Below, piece after piece: positions 9,874 through 21,154 of a DNA stretch of 64,000 nt; the first letter of the stretch is position 1, and each line of letters starts with the position of its first letter. Under the pieces are notes generated by a model. That model did not search any database. It saw nothing but the letters and a program-made list of their open reading frames with translations, and was not told where the DNA came from. The translations under genes and the position numbers were made by a program. The stretch is from Pieris napi (lineage: Eukaryota; Arthropoda; Insecta; Lepidoptera; Pieridae), in the NCBI RefSeq assembly GCF_905475465.1, contig NC_062245.1:9982001-10046000 (forward strand), written 5' to 3'.

Positions 9874-11277
9874 TGTGGCAAATCACTCGCAGATAACATA
9901 GCCAAAATTATGAATGCATCGCTAAACACAGGCCTTGTACCGTCCGATTGGAAATCTGCTGTTGTTGTGCCAATATTTAAGAAAGGTAACAAATTATCAG
10001 CCTCCAACTATCGACCTATAAGCCTTACGTGTATATTATCCAAATGTATGGAGAAGATTATAGCTGAGAAATTAAGGAAATTCCTTTTCGATGAAAATAT
10101 AATACCCTGCGAACAGCATGGATTTGTACCAGGACGATCTGTCGCAACTAACCTTCTCATGTGCCTGAATCAATGGGTAAGAAGTTTCGACCGGGGTGAT
10201 CCTATAGATATAATCTACCTAGATTTTGAAAAAGCTTTTGACCGTGTCCCAGTTCGCCGACTTTTATGCAAGTTAGAGCACTTAGGGATCCGAGGAAAAA
10301 TATTAGCTTGGATTACGAATTACCTTACGGAAAGATATTTTCGAGTTCGCATTGGAGATGTACTGTCCTTGCCTCGACAAGTACTAAGTGGCGTTCCTCA
10401 AGGATCAGTACTTGGCCCTTTACTTTTTATTCTTTACATGACCGATCTGAAGAACTCACTACAGATTTCACATTCGATCTTTGCCGACGACATAAAATTT
10501 TTTGGAAATCCACTCTCCCAATCTCAAGCAATACAGGGTGGTTTGGATGATATTTTTGATTGGACCAAGCAGTGGCTTCTGTCACTAAATGTTAATAAGT
10601 GCACAATATTGCACATAGGAAAGAAAAATCCGCACATTACTTATCGCCTAGGTCAACAGCAGTTAATTCCAGTATTCACGCAAAAAGACTTGGGTGTTAC
10701 CATCAGTTGTGATTTGAAGTGGGAATGTCACATTATGAATATAGTGAAAAAGGCTAATTCCATGCTCTATTTAGTGAGAAAATCATTCAAATGCCCGTCA
10801 CCAAGAACACTCTTAAAGATATATAAATGTTACATTAGACCACTATTAGAGTATGCCTACAGCATTTGGGATCCTTATTTCATAAAGGATATTAGTTTGC
10901 TTGAAAGGGTTCAAAGAAAAGCCACGAAAATGATCAGGTCATTCAGGAAGAAATCCTATAATGAGTGTCTGAAAGCACTTGACCTCACTGATTTAGGAAG
11001 TAGGAGATTACGAGGAAATCTCATTGAAACCTATAAAATCCTCACTGGCCACTATAATGTTCCAGGAATTGAGAAGCTCTTCATTTTAAGTGAAAATACG
11101 CATTTGAGGGGTAGTTCTTTAAAACTTAAGACCACTCAACACAACACAAATTCCCTAAAGAACTTTCTCCCAAACCGTGTAGTGGCCGACTGGAATAGGC
11201 TTCCGGAAAGTGTGATCAGTGCACCATCTGTGAACACCTTTAAAAATAGACTGGACAAGTTTCTCCAAATCCCTTAA
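9874..11277 (+). pseudogene. CR1 LINE ORF2, second part: reverse transcriptase and C-terminus
   Basis: This is the continuation of ORF2 after the transposon insertion, open from TGT at 9874 to TAA at 11275-11277. RT motifs in order: IFKKGNK with NYRPISLT, EQHGFVPGRS, IIYLDFEKAFDRVP (motif A, catalytic Asp), SGVPQGSVLGPLLF (motif B), and FADD (motif C, both catalytic Asp present), then LNVNKC and KDLGVTI. The C-terminal region has YIRPLLEYAYSIWDP, LERVQRKATKMIRSF and NFLPNRVVADWNRLPESV, typical of the CR1 group. Catalytic residues are intact, so inactivation is due only to the inserted element. A start upstream of 9874 would be an artefact because those codons are transposon sequence. Confidence 0.88.
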
Positions 11278-11345
11278 TACACGCGCATCAGCTTATTAAA
11301 AGCTGCCAGTGTGTTAATTAAATAATAATAATAATAATAATAATA

Positions 11346-11941
11346 TATTGTCCAAGCTCGTAATAAACTCGACTGTCGGCATCATACGTACTGAACTTTC
11401 TAAGAAATCCATTTTTATATTTACAAATTGGGATTACCTGCACGTGCTTTATTAGAAAGATGCCTCAATATTACAATATAATTACTGGCGCAGCAAAAGA
11501 TGACAGATAAAAATTAGTCAATAGCATTCAAATAAGAATTGTTCTTTATGTAATCACTGACACTAGTCTGAAATAAACTTATTCTTTTTCTAAAAAAAAG
11601 AAAGTGCCTTAAAACCATTGTAAAACTTTTTATAACATTTAAGTAACTGTAGATAAACGTATTGTACGCCCAATTTCAAAGACTAAAAAAATAGAAAAAT
11701 GTTGTACTGGTCAAGATCAAGGAATATTTTGAGATTACTGAATAAGGATCCTCTTTGTCACCATATCAAAGGCAAAATTGGATCAAGTGATTTAGGCTCA
11801 CAATGCTGGGATATAACAAGGTAAATTCTATTGTGTGACCGAAAATGATCCCTATAATTATTCACACCGCCTACGTGTCTTAGTGGTTAATACAAGTTTC
11901 GAGTTTGTATTCATGTGATAATTGTTCCCGGATTCAAATGT
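11346..11941. other. Intergenic DNA, no recognised gene
   Basis: AT-rich sequence after the CR1 tail. No ORF or repeat that I can assign. Confidence 0.5.
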
Positions 11942-12215
11942 CACTACAACCTTTTTAGGTCTGGGCCTCACATTGCTGTATCTGTTTCATGATCATTTGT
12001 CAATCTAATAGGCAAGTAGGTAATCAGCCTCCTGTGCCTGACAAACGCCCTCGACTTTTTGGGTATAGCAAGCCGGTTTCCTCACTATGTTTTCCTTCAC
12101 CATTCGGGCGATTGTAAAATGCCCAAATGGAAAGAAACTCCGTTTGTGCACAGCCGGGGATCGAACCAACAACCTGATGATAGTCGCACGCTGAAGCCAC
12201 TAGGCCAACACTGCT
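11942..12215 (-). mobile_element. tRNA-derived SINE, family A
   Basis: In minus orientation it begins AGCAGTGTTGGCCTAGTGGC (A-box-like) and has GGTTCGATCCCCGG-type box B text. It then runs through the GGTGAAGGAAAAC and AGTCGAGGG regions to CAAATGATCATGAAACAG and GGTTGTAGTG. Same layout as the copies at 13874, 52893 and 58196. Confidence 0.75.
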
Positions 12216-12734
12216 CTAAACGAAACAAATAGTATTAATCAATCATGATCAGTGTATTTCTTACAAGTATATATAATCCGTGTACGCTTGTAGGAATAAA
12301 ATCAAGGTATCAAGAGCTTTCGTTACATATGTGTACCTAATCAAGGACGTACATGAAACGAAATTTAATTAATAAATTTTGTAAGAAAATAATTAAATTA
12401 ATTGCTTAGAAAGGATAAATGTTTCATACAGGGCATTAAAAAACTATAAGAAAATATTCACATGAGGAAATAATACTAAAGCTCTTAGATAATTAAAGCC
12501 GCTAACATTTCCATATCTGATCTGTATAAGCCTGGAGGCTTGCGGGACTTTTCATTGTATTAAAATGCCAACGAGTCAATTTATCTTAAGGGAAATGGTG
12601 GAATAAATAATTCTATGCTTTTTAGATTATATTATTTATATGATATGCAGGTCCTAGAACCCGATGAGGTGTTTGCAAGAGAAAAAATTTTTTAGTCGTT
12701 TGTGTTGATAATTTTTAGGAAACAGAAGATATTA
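12216..12734. other. Intergenic DNA, nothing recognised
   Basis: AT-rich, no coding or repeat signal that I can name. Confidence 0.5.
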
Positions 12735-13184
12735 TTTTTTATTATTATGTATATTAACACACTGGCAGCTTTTAATAAGCTGATACGCGTGTATTTTGAG
12801 ATTTGGAGAAACTATCCAATCTATTTTTAAAGGTGTTCAAAGATGGTACACTGATTACACTTTCCGGAAGCCTATTCCAGTCGGCCCCTACTCGGTTTGG
12901 GAGAAAGTTCTTTAGGGAATTTGTGTTACGTTGAGAGGTCTTAAGTTTTAAAGAACTACCCCTCAAATGTGTATTTTCACTTAAAATGAAGAGCTTCCCA
13001 ATTCCTGGAACATTATAGTGGCCAGTGAGGATTTTATAGGTTTCAATGAGATTTCCTCGTAATCTCCTACTTCCTAAATCAGTAAGGTCAAGTGCTTTCA
13101 GACGCTCATTATAAGATTTCTTCCTGAATGACCTGATCATTTTCGTGGCTTTTCTTTAAACCCTTTCAAGCATACTAATATCCT
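12735..13184 (-). pseudogene. 5'-truncated second copy of the same CR1 LINE
   Basis: The minus strand encodes the last ~122 codons of the ORF2 found at 9874-11277 (MIRSFRKKSYNERLKALDLT ... NFLPNRVGADWNRLPESV), with a handful of amino-acid differences and a changed C-terminus. Homology begins at the GATATTAGT..TTGAAAGGGT tract (13184 going down) and ends with the same 3' UTR (CTTATTAAAAGCTGCCAGTG) and an AAT-rich tail at about 12735-12760. It is a typical 5'-truncated insertion, inverted relative to the full copy 1.4 kb away. Confidence 0.85.
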
Positions 13185-13302
13185 GTCTGTCTTTGTTTAT
13201 TAAAGTTTTTTGGTTAATTTCTACGAAACATCACATCAACATAACATATGAGTCATCTATTGACATAACTCTTCTGATGAAAAAGACATCAGTGCTATTC
13301 CA

Positions 13303-13385
13303 ATGCTGATCACCTACTTGCCTCTTAGATCGACAAATGATCATGAAATAGATACAGAAATATGAGGTAGTGCCACTGATTTATT
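13303..13385 (+). mobile_element. SINE family A, 3' fragment
   Basis: Matches the SINE 3' third (GCTGATCACCTACTTGCCT, ATGATCATGAAATAGAT, GTGCCACTGATTTATT). The tRNA-like part is missing. Confidence 0.6.
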
Positions 13386-13860
13386 TTATTTTTTATTCTT
13401 TTTATGTAATTTTTTTTACATATTTTAATATTCACCGTGGTTTAAATAGTTATGCTTATATACTGATATTCTGGGTTCGACGTTTTTAAATATATTTTAT
13501 TAAAAAGTTAAATCCAAACTTAGAATAACGCAATGATGTATTCAATATAAATAAGAATGTTAGATTACAAAACTAACCTTTATTTTCATTCTTACAAAGC
13601 AACTGTCAAAGTACGCTAAGGGTGTAATATGTTCAGAAGTCTTTGAAACTAAAGTAATTAGTCTGATTATAGTGTCTCTTGGGATCCTTTTTCATGTGTT
13701 TAATGATACTGAGCGCCTTATTAGTATTTCATTCAAGGGGATTTATATGTAATTGTTTTTATTATTTATATACTTTATATAGAATATTTAACTGATTATT
13801 GTTAAGTAATAAAAATAGGTTTGCTGGATTAACGAAGACAATCACACAAATAATTTACAT
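13386..13860. other. Intergenic DNA, nothing recognised
   Basis: AT-rich, no gene or repeat recognised. Confidence 0.5.
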
Positions 13861-14140
13861 ATTTGTTAATGCCTAATGTGGGAGCAGTGTTGGCCAAGTG
13901 GCCAAGTGGCTAAAGTCGTAGGTTCGATCCCCGGCTGTGCACCAATGGATTTTCTTTCTATGTGCGCATTTGGTCGAACGGTGAAGGAAAACATCGTGAG
14001 GAAACCGACATGTCTTAGACCCAAAAAGTCGACGGCGTGTCTCAGGCACTGGAGGCTGATCATGAAAGAGATTCAGAAATCTGAGGCCAAGACTTAAAGA
14101 GGTTGTAGCGCCACTGATTTATTTATTATTTGTTAATGCC
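13861..14140 (+). mobile_element. tRNA-derived SINE, family A, with 13-bp target duplication
   Basis: The SINE body is 13874-14127. It has a tRNA-like head (GTGTTGGCCAAGTGGC and GGTTCGATCCCCGGCTG), with the anticodon-side region shortened. The body has GAACGGTGAAGGAAAACATC and GACCCAAAAAGTCGACGGCG, and it ends GTAGCGCCACTGATTTATTT. It is flanked by perfect direct repeats ATTTGTTAATGCC at 13861-13873 and 14128-14140, a target-site duplication from LINE-mediated insertion. Any ORF read through it is incidental. Confidence 0.88.
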
Positions 14141-15084
14141 GGTAACAATATAAGTGTTTAAAATTTGCCTATAATAGCAATTATTTCCACTTAGGTATTT
14201 CGTCTCTTTCTATTAAATTCTACTTACGCTGTGTTGGAAAGAAACAGATGAGTGCTTTAAAACAGCAAGTAAACGTTTTTAAGAATGTTAAACCAAAGAT
14301 TTGTTAGTCCATAGATAGTTTATTTGTCCATACCAAATTATACATTAGTTAAATTTATTTATTGCCATCACAAACCATCATATCAAATCTAGCGAGACTA
14401 TCCAAATGGGTAATTTCAAGTTATAATAGGTTTACTGTCTAGTGAAATATAAAATAAATGCTCGTTTAATTAATCGTATATTTTTATGTACAATTGCACA
14501 AGTTTTAATGCTAAGAGTTGCTTAAACTACCATAACTAGAATAGTCATATCTGTAGCTTCTTTCCCTTGAGGCCACTTTGTATCTAAATGTTCAAAAGTT
14601 CGACTCCAAACGTTCCAAACGTTTGAGTATTTTCGTATATTTGATGCAATTTGAAACTTCTGCATGGTCAAGACGAATTAGTCATTACATGTACTCTTTG
14701 ATTCTGACTTCAATCTTTAGTTTTGGTACAGTATGATCTCAAGTTTACGATATGCTCGTACCATATCGATATTGCACAAAAAACCGAAATCGCTATTAAA
14801 AGTTACATTGTACCGGCGGGTCTGATAACAGTCGAAAAACTGTCACGTACTCTTTTTTAGACCTTGTTTTTTGTTTGACCTAAGCGTTCTATCTTTTTCG
14901 AATAAAATCAGGAACGGTTGGAATCCAACAAATGTTTTGAAAACTTTTTGCTTTCAAACAAATTTCCATAAACCAATAGATCAATATTAATAATCTGTAG
15001 ACACTTCTGTCATTGTCTCGTTCAAGACTGAACATATCTTAGTTACTTCCTGTATTAACTGCTATATGGTAGGTGTTGGTAGAA
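14141..15084. other. Intergenic DNA, no recognised gene
   Basis: AT-rich sequence. I see no supported feature. Confidence 0.45.
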
Positions 15085-15415
15085 CTGTAATAAGAGAGGC
15101 GCTGGACAGAAAGTTTATCTGTTTCATGATCTTTTGTTAAACTAATAGGCAAGTAGGTGATCAGCCTCCTGTGCCTGACACACACCCTTGACTTTTTGGG
15201 CATAGCAAGCCGGTGTCCTCACTACGTTTCCTTTACCGTTCGAGAGAATATTAAATGTTCACATAGAAAGAAAGTGCACAGCCGGGGATCGACCATAAGA
15301 CCTCAGGGATCAGAATTGTACGCTGAAGCTACTAGGCCAACACTGGTGGAAACAGATATGCCGCTCCAAATGTTTCCTTTCTGACCACGACGCTCAGACG
15401 TGAGCTACTGACCGA
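15085..15415 (+). pseudogene. RTE-like LINE C-terminal scrap, split by a SINE
   Basis: GAGAGGCGCTGGACAGAAA (15095-15113) and, after a SINE, TGGAAACAGAT ... ACGCTCAGACGTGAGCTAC (15346-15410) match in order the uninterrupted remnant at 46795-46945 (GAGGCGCTGAACAGAAACCG, then GTGGAAACGTCCAGATG). It is a short decayed tail of the EALNRN.W type. Confidence 0.6.
15119..15345 (-). mobile_element. SINE family A inside an RTE remnant
   Basis: Minus-orientation SINE from CCAGTGTTGGCCTAGTAGCT through GGTCTTATGGTCGATCCCCG to ATGATCATGAAACAG... at 15119. The 3' GTAGCGCCACTGATTT end is absent, so it is truncated. Confidence 0.7.
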
Positions 15416-15889
15416 AGTGAAAAAGTAGGTATATCATTTACCTTGTGAATATAATGTTTAATTCAAATAAATTTGTTCTTTCTTAGAAACATTTAAAATC
15501 AAAAAACCCAGAACCCGGAGGTTGCAATTCGAATTTTTTGTTCATTTGTAATTTACGAAAAAGCTGTTCGGCGTCATTACATAGAATCGATTGCTCTACT
15601 TACCTAAACAAGCGTCGAGGCTATCTGAAAGGGCCCGAGAGAACGCCAACTTAAGTTTTAAGGATAATTGTGTTGGGAAATGTTAACTATCGTTAATTAA
15701 ATTCGATTGGAACTATATCAAACTAATACTCCCTGTGGGTTCGTGAGAAGCTAGTCTATTAGCAACTATAAAGGAACAACGCTCTAGTATTAACTATTTT
15801 AATAAATTATTGATATACTACTTACCATTTATTAGCCAATAACCGCACATGTAATCCCGAGGTGCTGTAAGTTCCGGCAAATTATTGTT
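15416..15889. other. Intergenic DNA, nothing recognised
   Basis: AT-rich, no coding signal. Confidence 0.5.
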
Positions 15890-16310
15890 TTGATTTATTT
15901 ATTTAATTAAAAGTAATCTTACAGCTAACATACATAATATTACAAAACAAACACTTAGACAGTACAGAAAGCCAAAACAGATTACATAGATAAATAATAT
16001 TATATACAAAAGATAAAACAAATAAGCGCATCAATAGACAAAACTATTTACAGAAAACTGAAATTTAATATTTAAAACAATAAATAATACTAAATATAAC
16101 CTAAACAAAATTAGAGTCTTCCCGCCTCTTCAAATATTTTCTCACATGTTCTTTGGTGAGGCGGAAAATGTCAATATCCTCATAATTAGTGTCATAGTTA
16201 GATAAAACCCGAAACATTGGTGAATTATGCAGGTAATTCGAGTTCGTACGAGGCACATGGAACACATTTAGTAGACAGAATAAGTATCGCCTTACAACCA
16301 CTCAACGTTG
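15890..16310 (-). pseudogene. LINE 3' end with ORF2 C-terminus remnant
   Basis: A minus-strand frame ends at 16101 with YLFCLLNVFHVPRTNSNYL, NSPMFRVLSNYDTNYEDIDI and FRLTKEHVRKYL. This resembles the extreme C-terminus of non-LTR retrotransposon ORF2 proteins (P..RTN...NSP..R....YN....IDIF). It is followed downstream (16100 to 15890) by an AT-rich 3' UTR ending in an AATAAATAAATCA tail. Upstream coding sequence is missing, so it is 5'-truncated. The clade is not determinable by eye. Confidence 0.5.
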
Positions 16311-16984
16311 AGGCAAACGCAAACGATATTGCTATTGAGAGTTACTATGGGGCTGATCTTGATATTTTACCGATAGTTTATCACCGAGTTATATGTTAAA
16401 AAATTGTTTGCAATTAGAGTAATTGCAGCGCGTAATTTGACGACATCCTTAGGTAGTGTAAGCCATGGGATACGGAATACACATCAGAAAAAATGAACTA
16501 ATAAATTTAGTTTTTAATTAAAAAATTCTTTCATCTATTGAAAGCTTACGATGTTTTCTAAAATTAAACTGTCCGAACTCCAGTTGAATTAAAAATTCAC
16601 AAGCCAATTTTGCCGTGCATGTTAAGTGATACAACTTGCTCTTACAAGGTTGCATGTAGCAATATTAAGTGAACAACGCGGCAACATCATTCATGAAAAG
16701 CAACCATAACATAGATTAATTGTTCATATACGTGACTAATATACATTTTACGGTTGAATTAATTAAGTAATTTTGTTCAATATATAGTTTAAACTACGAG
16801 AGTACTAGGGTCTTACAGGATTTTTGGTATTCAGACATGCACAAAACATTACCTTTACAATTTTCTCTTATATTTTGCTAATCTTTTTATCAATTAAAAA
16901 ATGTGTTCCTCGCCTTACCTTATTATTATTATTTTTATATAATAAATTAAATTTCGCACGGTTACACTTTTTCACAATTCTCTT
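16311..16984. other. Intergenic DNA, nothing recognised
   Basis: AT-rich sequence without a supported feature. Confidence 0.5.
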
Positions 16985-17235
16985 TATTTAAGTTTTCTTT
17001 ATTCGGATTGCCTGGAAGAGATCGCTATGTAGGATAAATCCGCCCGTTGTACCAATCGTTACGTTGCGTTTTAAAAGTTTATTATCAAACAAATTTTCTT
17101 AGTTCTAATATATTTTGTCTATTTCTATTTTTAATATGCCTTACCTTCGTTCGTAATGCCCTGGGTTTCATTGCCGGCGAGACATTATTAGAAATTTATA
17201 GGTTGATCGGCAATTTAAACAATCAATGTTATTGA
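16985..17235 (+). repeat. LINE 3' UTR family fragment
   Basis: The GATTGCCTGGAAGAGATCGC tract at about 17006-17027 and the following CCGCCCGTTGTAC match the repeats at 540-675 and 36590-36690. The remainder is diverged; the 62-codon ORF through it is not recognisable. Confidence 0.4.
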
Positions 17236-17599
17236 CGTAAAATATGATTGTTCTGCCCTGAGGTTAAAAGAGTTCAAACAAAACAATTTACTAAGTTTAA
17301 AATTCGAATACAAATATTTCGAAAGTTTAGCTTTGTATTAAGAATGGTTTGTTATTTTCAAACAAAATCTATTTTCATTTTGGAAGCGTCAACTCAGCGA
17401 TTTGCTAATGATAATAATCTAAAGATTAAGATAAGTAACAACCTTGTTTACTAAGAAAAAACAAGTTTCGTGAGTGTATTGCTACGTAGAAAAACAAGTC
17501 TTTGAAGGATTTTAAGTACAATGATTTAAAATGCACTCATAAGTAACCAGGGAGGATGTGACGGGGAAATCTGTAGGCGAACACAGATGGCTACAGCAG
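17236..17599. other. Intergenic DNA, nothing recognised
   Basis: AT-rich sequence with short chance ORFs only. Confidence 0.5.
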
Positions 17600-17860
17600 C
17601 AATGAGCAGCATATGGCGAAACAGAAACATGTGGAATGCTACCGAAAACCGCCTCTTCAGAGTTTTGGTATTTTTTCCGTCCATTGGTGCAGCGGACCGA
17701 AAAAAAATAGAGCCATTCAAGATGTGGTGTAGAGAGAGATGTGTGGATGAGAATGTTGCGGATACCATGGACTGCAAAAAGAACCCATAAGTCCATTCTC
17801 AACCAACTAAAGTCACCACAAGAGTGTCGAATATCATTTACAAACAGGTGCTTAGTAACT
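17600..17860 (+). pseudogene. RTE-like LINE RT C-terminal remnant
   Basis: One plus frame reads ADRKKIEPFKMWC and, after a +1 shift, another reads MRMLRIPWTAKRTHKSILN. Together these fit the RTE-type segment after the RT domain (DR.RIE.FEMWC.RRMLRI.WT...T). The expected LYGAETW segment just before is missing. The piece is short, frameshifted and truncated at both ends. Minus-strand ORFs over it are shadows. Confidence 0.65.
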
Positions 17861-17919
17861 TAGACCGTTTTGCAAGGAAATAACCAAATAGTGTTAACAA
17901 GTGATGTTTGCCTGTACTG

Positions 17920-18018
17920 AATTTGGCATTCTGTTAAACAATAAACTACAAGCTCCCTTCTTATCAGAATGCCAAATCATAAAATGAAAAGTGAGTTACA
18001 GAATCGCAAGGCTGGCTA
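17920..18018. mobile_element. Foldback MITE remnant related to 39536-39720
   Basis: ATGCCAAATCATAAAATGA followed by GTGAGTTACAGAATCGCA matches the arm and loop of the foldback element at 39542-39714, with the middle of the arm deleted. ATTTGGCATTCTG (from 17922) and CAGAATGCCAAAT also form a short inverted repeat. Confidence 0.5.
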
Positions 18019-18866
18019 GTCACATAAAATATTGTATTTTATCATTTCGTTGGCGTTGGCGAGCTATTAAAAGTAAATAAAAACATTTCTCAAAATTTAC
18101 ACCAAATTCAGGAACAGAACAGAACCACGGCTCAAGAGAGTATTCCTCTCAGCGCACAAAAAGCTCGCCTTTTGTTGCTCGTTCGGTCCTACCCTCCATT
18201 GTTTGTGTCATTAAACAGTACTAGTATGGTTTAATAACATAAAAAATGTATAACTTAAAATTTTTAAAACAAAAATATAATTGTAGTAAATATATAGAAC
18301 ACATATTTAATGTATTCAAAAGGGCTACTAAAAATACTTAAACGCAACACTCTTCACTCTGCAAAAGTTTAAAACAAAACCAAAACGTATTTTGAAACAA
18401 TATCAAAACCACAATTCAAACATTGGTAATACTGAGATTTTAAACATTTTCCAAATATTACAACTGGTAACACACATGAATATTTTATAAACCCTGAGGT
18501 TACCTACTGTTTTTAAATACTGTGGTTTTCAATAGTTTAAAACAAATAGTGGTTTTCATTGTCAGAATATTACACTCAAAAATTATTTGTTAGCGGTTAG
18601 AATATTAAGTTTTGTTCATATTTAACGCCTATATCTCTTAATGGGTAGAATTGTTAATATTTATTACTAATATACAGCAAAAAAGCTGCCACCCGATACC
18701 CTTCTTATTATTTCAATATTATATGAACTGATTTTTGCAACGAAGGGTAAATTTCGAAAAAAACGAATGTCTCATTAAAAGTTTAATAATACTAATCTTG
18801 TTCCAGTCCATTGCGTTGATATTTTTTTTGGAAAATAGATCACCTATTTGCCAAAAAAGCTTTTTA
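18019..18866. other. Intergenic DNA, nothing recognised
   Basis: AT-rich, A-rich tracts, no supported feature. Confidence 0.5.
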
Positions 18867-18990
18867 GGCTTTTTTTATACAACATGGGACAAATGGGCAG
18901 GAGTCTCATCTGATGCTGATTGCTACTGAGTGAGTATCATTGTTAGTGTGTCAATGGAAACTCAATGCCAGTGGGCTTGTGTGTGCGTTG
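18867..18990 (-). mobile_element. LINE 3'-end fragment
   Basis: Diverged minus-strand copy of the 3' tail of the LINE at 29601-30394. Plus-strand marks are GGGCAGGAGTCTCATCTGATG, GTGTCAATGGAAACTCAATG and GTGTGTGCGTTGCTGG. Confidence 0.5.
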
Positions 18991-19690
18991 CTGGACTTTT
19001 AATGTTGTATTTTGTGTGTAATACTTAACGGTTTCCTCAGTTTACTTACGTTGCGAAGTTAAAAACACATATAAGAAATACACATCGGATTGATTCCTTC
19101 TGTTGTTTTGAAGTAAGTTAAAAGTAATATCAATCAGTACTCAGTTTGGATTTGATCACGCGACATAAGGGTTAAGAAGTCGCATGTCTCAAACTATAAA
19201 TAATTGTTTATAATAATAATACTTTATTTAGAAGAATTTGGTACAAAATGTTTTAATTACAATGGAAACATCATATGCATTCTGCTACACATAGTGGCGT
19301 GCAAATTTGTCATAAAATAAATAATAATACTACGCTACGGATAATAATAAACAACTGTAAAGAACTTTGAACCATAAACACTCAATTCAATAGATTGCCG
19401 TAAATAACAAAATCAAAAAAAATCAATTTCTTAGTATTAAATTAGCTTATTATAAAAATCTATAAAGATTTTATATTACCGGACCAAGAATAGTGGTTTG
19501 CGAATTGCGTGCTCCGAATAGCAATACTTTTGGCTTAAGTACGGACTAATCAGATTTTGTAAGATATATAGGTTTAGTTAATTAATTCTACGGCCATAAA
19601 TAATAGGCTCAAGCGAAATACGAATAATTAAACGAACTTTTCTTAAGAATGAAATACATTGTACAAGGTATTTTTAAAATGTATTTGGAT
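18991..19690. other. Intergenic DNA, possible faint LINE tail
   Basis: AT-rich. 19205-19320 begins with an ATAATAATACTTTATTTA run like an inverted LINE tail, but nothing is diagnostic. Confidence 0.35.
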
Positions 19691-20025
19691 AGTATTGTCT
19701 TTTATTTACATAACTTTTAAACACATTTAAAGGAAACAATTTTTTAACGGATTGAAGTTATGTATTTATGTATTATAAATTTACAATTATTTTACATTAT
19801 AGAGGATACCGTGAGCCATTTCTGCCAAAACCCTTCATCTTTTACAACTTTTTCTACCGCTGTGATACTTTTTGACATTCAACACCTTTTGTTTTCAGTC
19901 ACCTTGACCATGCACGCTGTTAAGCACGCGAAACGTCGGTTAAATTTAAAATTATGTAAAATAATTGTTAATTTATAATACATAAATACATAACTTCAAT
20001 CAGTAAAAAATTGTTTCCTTTAAAT
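19691..20025 (+). mobile_element. MITE family A, uninterrupted copy
   Basis: Terminal inverted repeats are ATTTAAAGGAAACAATTTTT then GATTGAAGTTATGTATT at 19725 onward, and the complement ending at 20025. The arms are about 60-70 bases. The core carries ATTTCTGCCAAAACCCTTCA, TTTTTGACATTCAACACC and CACGCGAAACGTCGG, all of which recur at 29378-30470 and 56758-57484. A left extension AGTATTGTCTTTTATT is shared by all three copies. There is no ORF of note. It is a non-autonomous DNA element of unknown superfamily. Confidence 0.7.
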
Positions 20026-21154
20026 ATATTTGGATGTTTACAACGAATAGTGTATGAATGCCATCACTGGCAGTTAATATATGTTAAAGTAAATAATTAT
20101 ATTTTTTAGATTAGATTCTTTTGATTATTATTATGCGTTAATTGATGTTTTATTTAATTTGTTTGTTAGTCTGTGCAAAAAACGCTAGTTTTGGCCTGTC
20201 ATTTAAATTAATATAACGAACGATAAATATAATTATTTCTTTACATATATACATTTTTTTTTAGTTCCATACGTGTATAATACGATCGTTAATAAGTGAT
20301 ACGTTGATTTGTGATTAGTGCCGCGATTACTTTCCAATAGTGGTAGCCGTTTTTTGTATGCAATTTTTGGTCTCTCAACATCCGTAAAGCTGATACGACA
20401 ACTTTGATACCAAAACCAATGAAGTCGGGATCGCAATGTATTGGAAGTAACAGTGTATAATAAATAATAATAAGTTACTAATAGTGAAACATAAAATTAA
20501 ATAGCTATAATTGTATATGTTAGCGTAAAGTATCTTGCAATTTCATAGTAAAAAAATATGAAAAATAATATGATTTTTATAGTAAATATTGTGAGATGAA
20601 TTTTCTAACTTATGTTATTGAAGGCTTCAATTTTGGAGCCTATTATGGCCTGAATGCTTGATTTATTGGTTTATTTTATTTCTTAAGAGGCCAATTCTTT
20701 ACCATAATACCCTTATATTTTGTGAAAACTGTCATACATTACTTTCAAAGGCCTTTTATTTCAATTTATATACATCGAAGGCGTTAATATATTTATGAAA
20801 TAGAAAGTTGTTTTTAAAAGTAAATACTTCTAAATGCGTTTATTACAGTTATACAAAATCGTTGACAAAAATAACGTTCTTAATAATTGATTTGGGATAA
20901 TGATGATGACGTACAATGAGTAGTGGGGCGCTGATCGTCTCGGCGTTGATTTCCGGTGAAACAATATTCGATTGAAGTGATATCATTGGAGTGTGGAGGA
21001 AGGACGGTGATCAGTTCCTACAACCTAAAGGGAGGATCCTCGACCAGTCTAACTACTGACTGGCCAGTAGTTAAGTTTGAGAAGTTGTATATGGCCTAAG
21101 AAGCCGCTAACTTATAACTTCGCTAAAGTAGACGAGAAATCATCTTTTTTTTCA
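20026..21154. other. Intergenic DNA, nothing recognised
   Basis: AT-rich. The minus-strand ORF at 20233-20436 is not recognisable. TAACTACTG/CAGTAGTTA at about 21048-21073 is a minor hairpin. Confidence 0.45.

Larger units (their letters stand above)
5493..11345 (+). mobile_element. CR1-group LINE, near full length, split by a transposon
   Basis: The order is a probable 5' UTR, ORF1 (5940-6656), ORF2 (from 6653, interrupted at about 8053, resumed at 9874, ending 11277), a short 3' UTR and an (AAT)n tail at about 11319-11345. CR1-type features are the PHD-bearing ORF1 and the ORF2 C-terminus with RPLLEYAYSIWDP and LERVQRKATKMIRSF. The 5' edge is uncertain. A 9-base AATATATTG occurs at 5913-5921 and again at 11342-11350, which would place the start at 5922 if it is a target-site duplication. 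The AT-rich context makes this weak, and the preceding 350 bases could equally be 5' UTR. Apart from the 1.8-kb insertion, both ORFs are open. Confidence 0.85.

Noticed and set aside
13876..14097. 73-codon ORF on the plus strand and a 65-codon ORF on the minus strand
   Set aside because: Both are read-throughs of a SINE with its own target duplication; neither resembles a protein family.
17512..17802. Minus-strand ORFs of 83 and 96 codons
   Set aside because: Shadows of the plus-strand RTE remnant.
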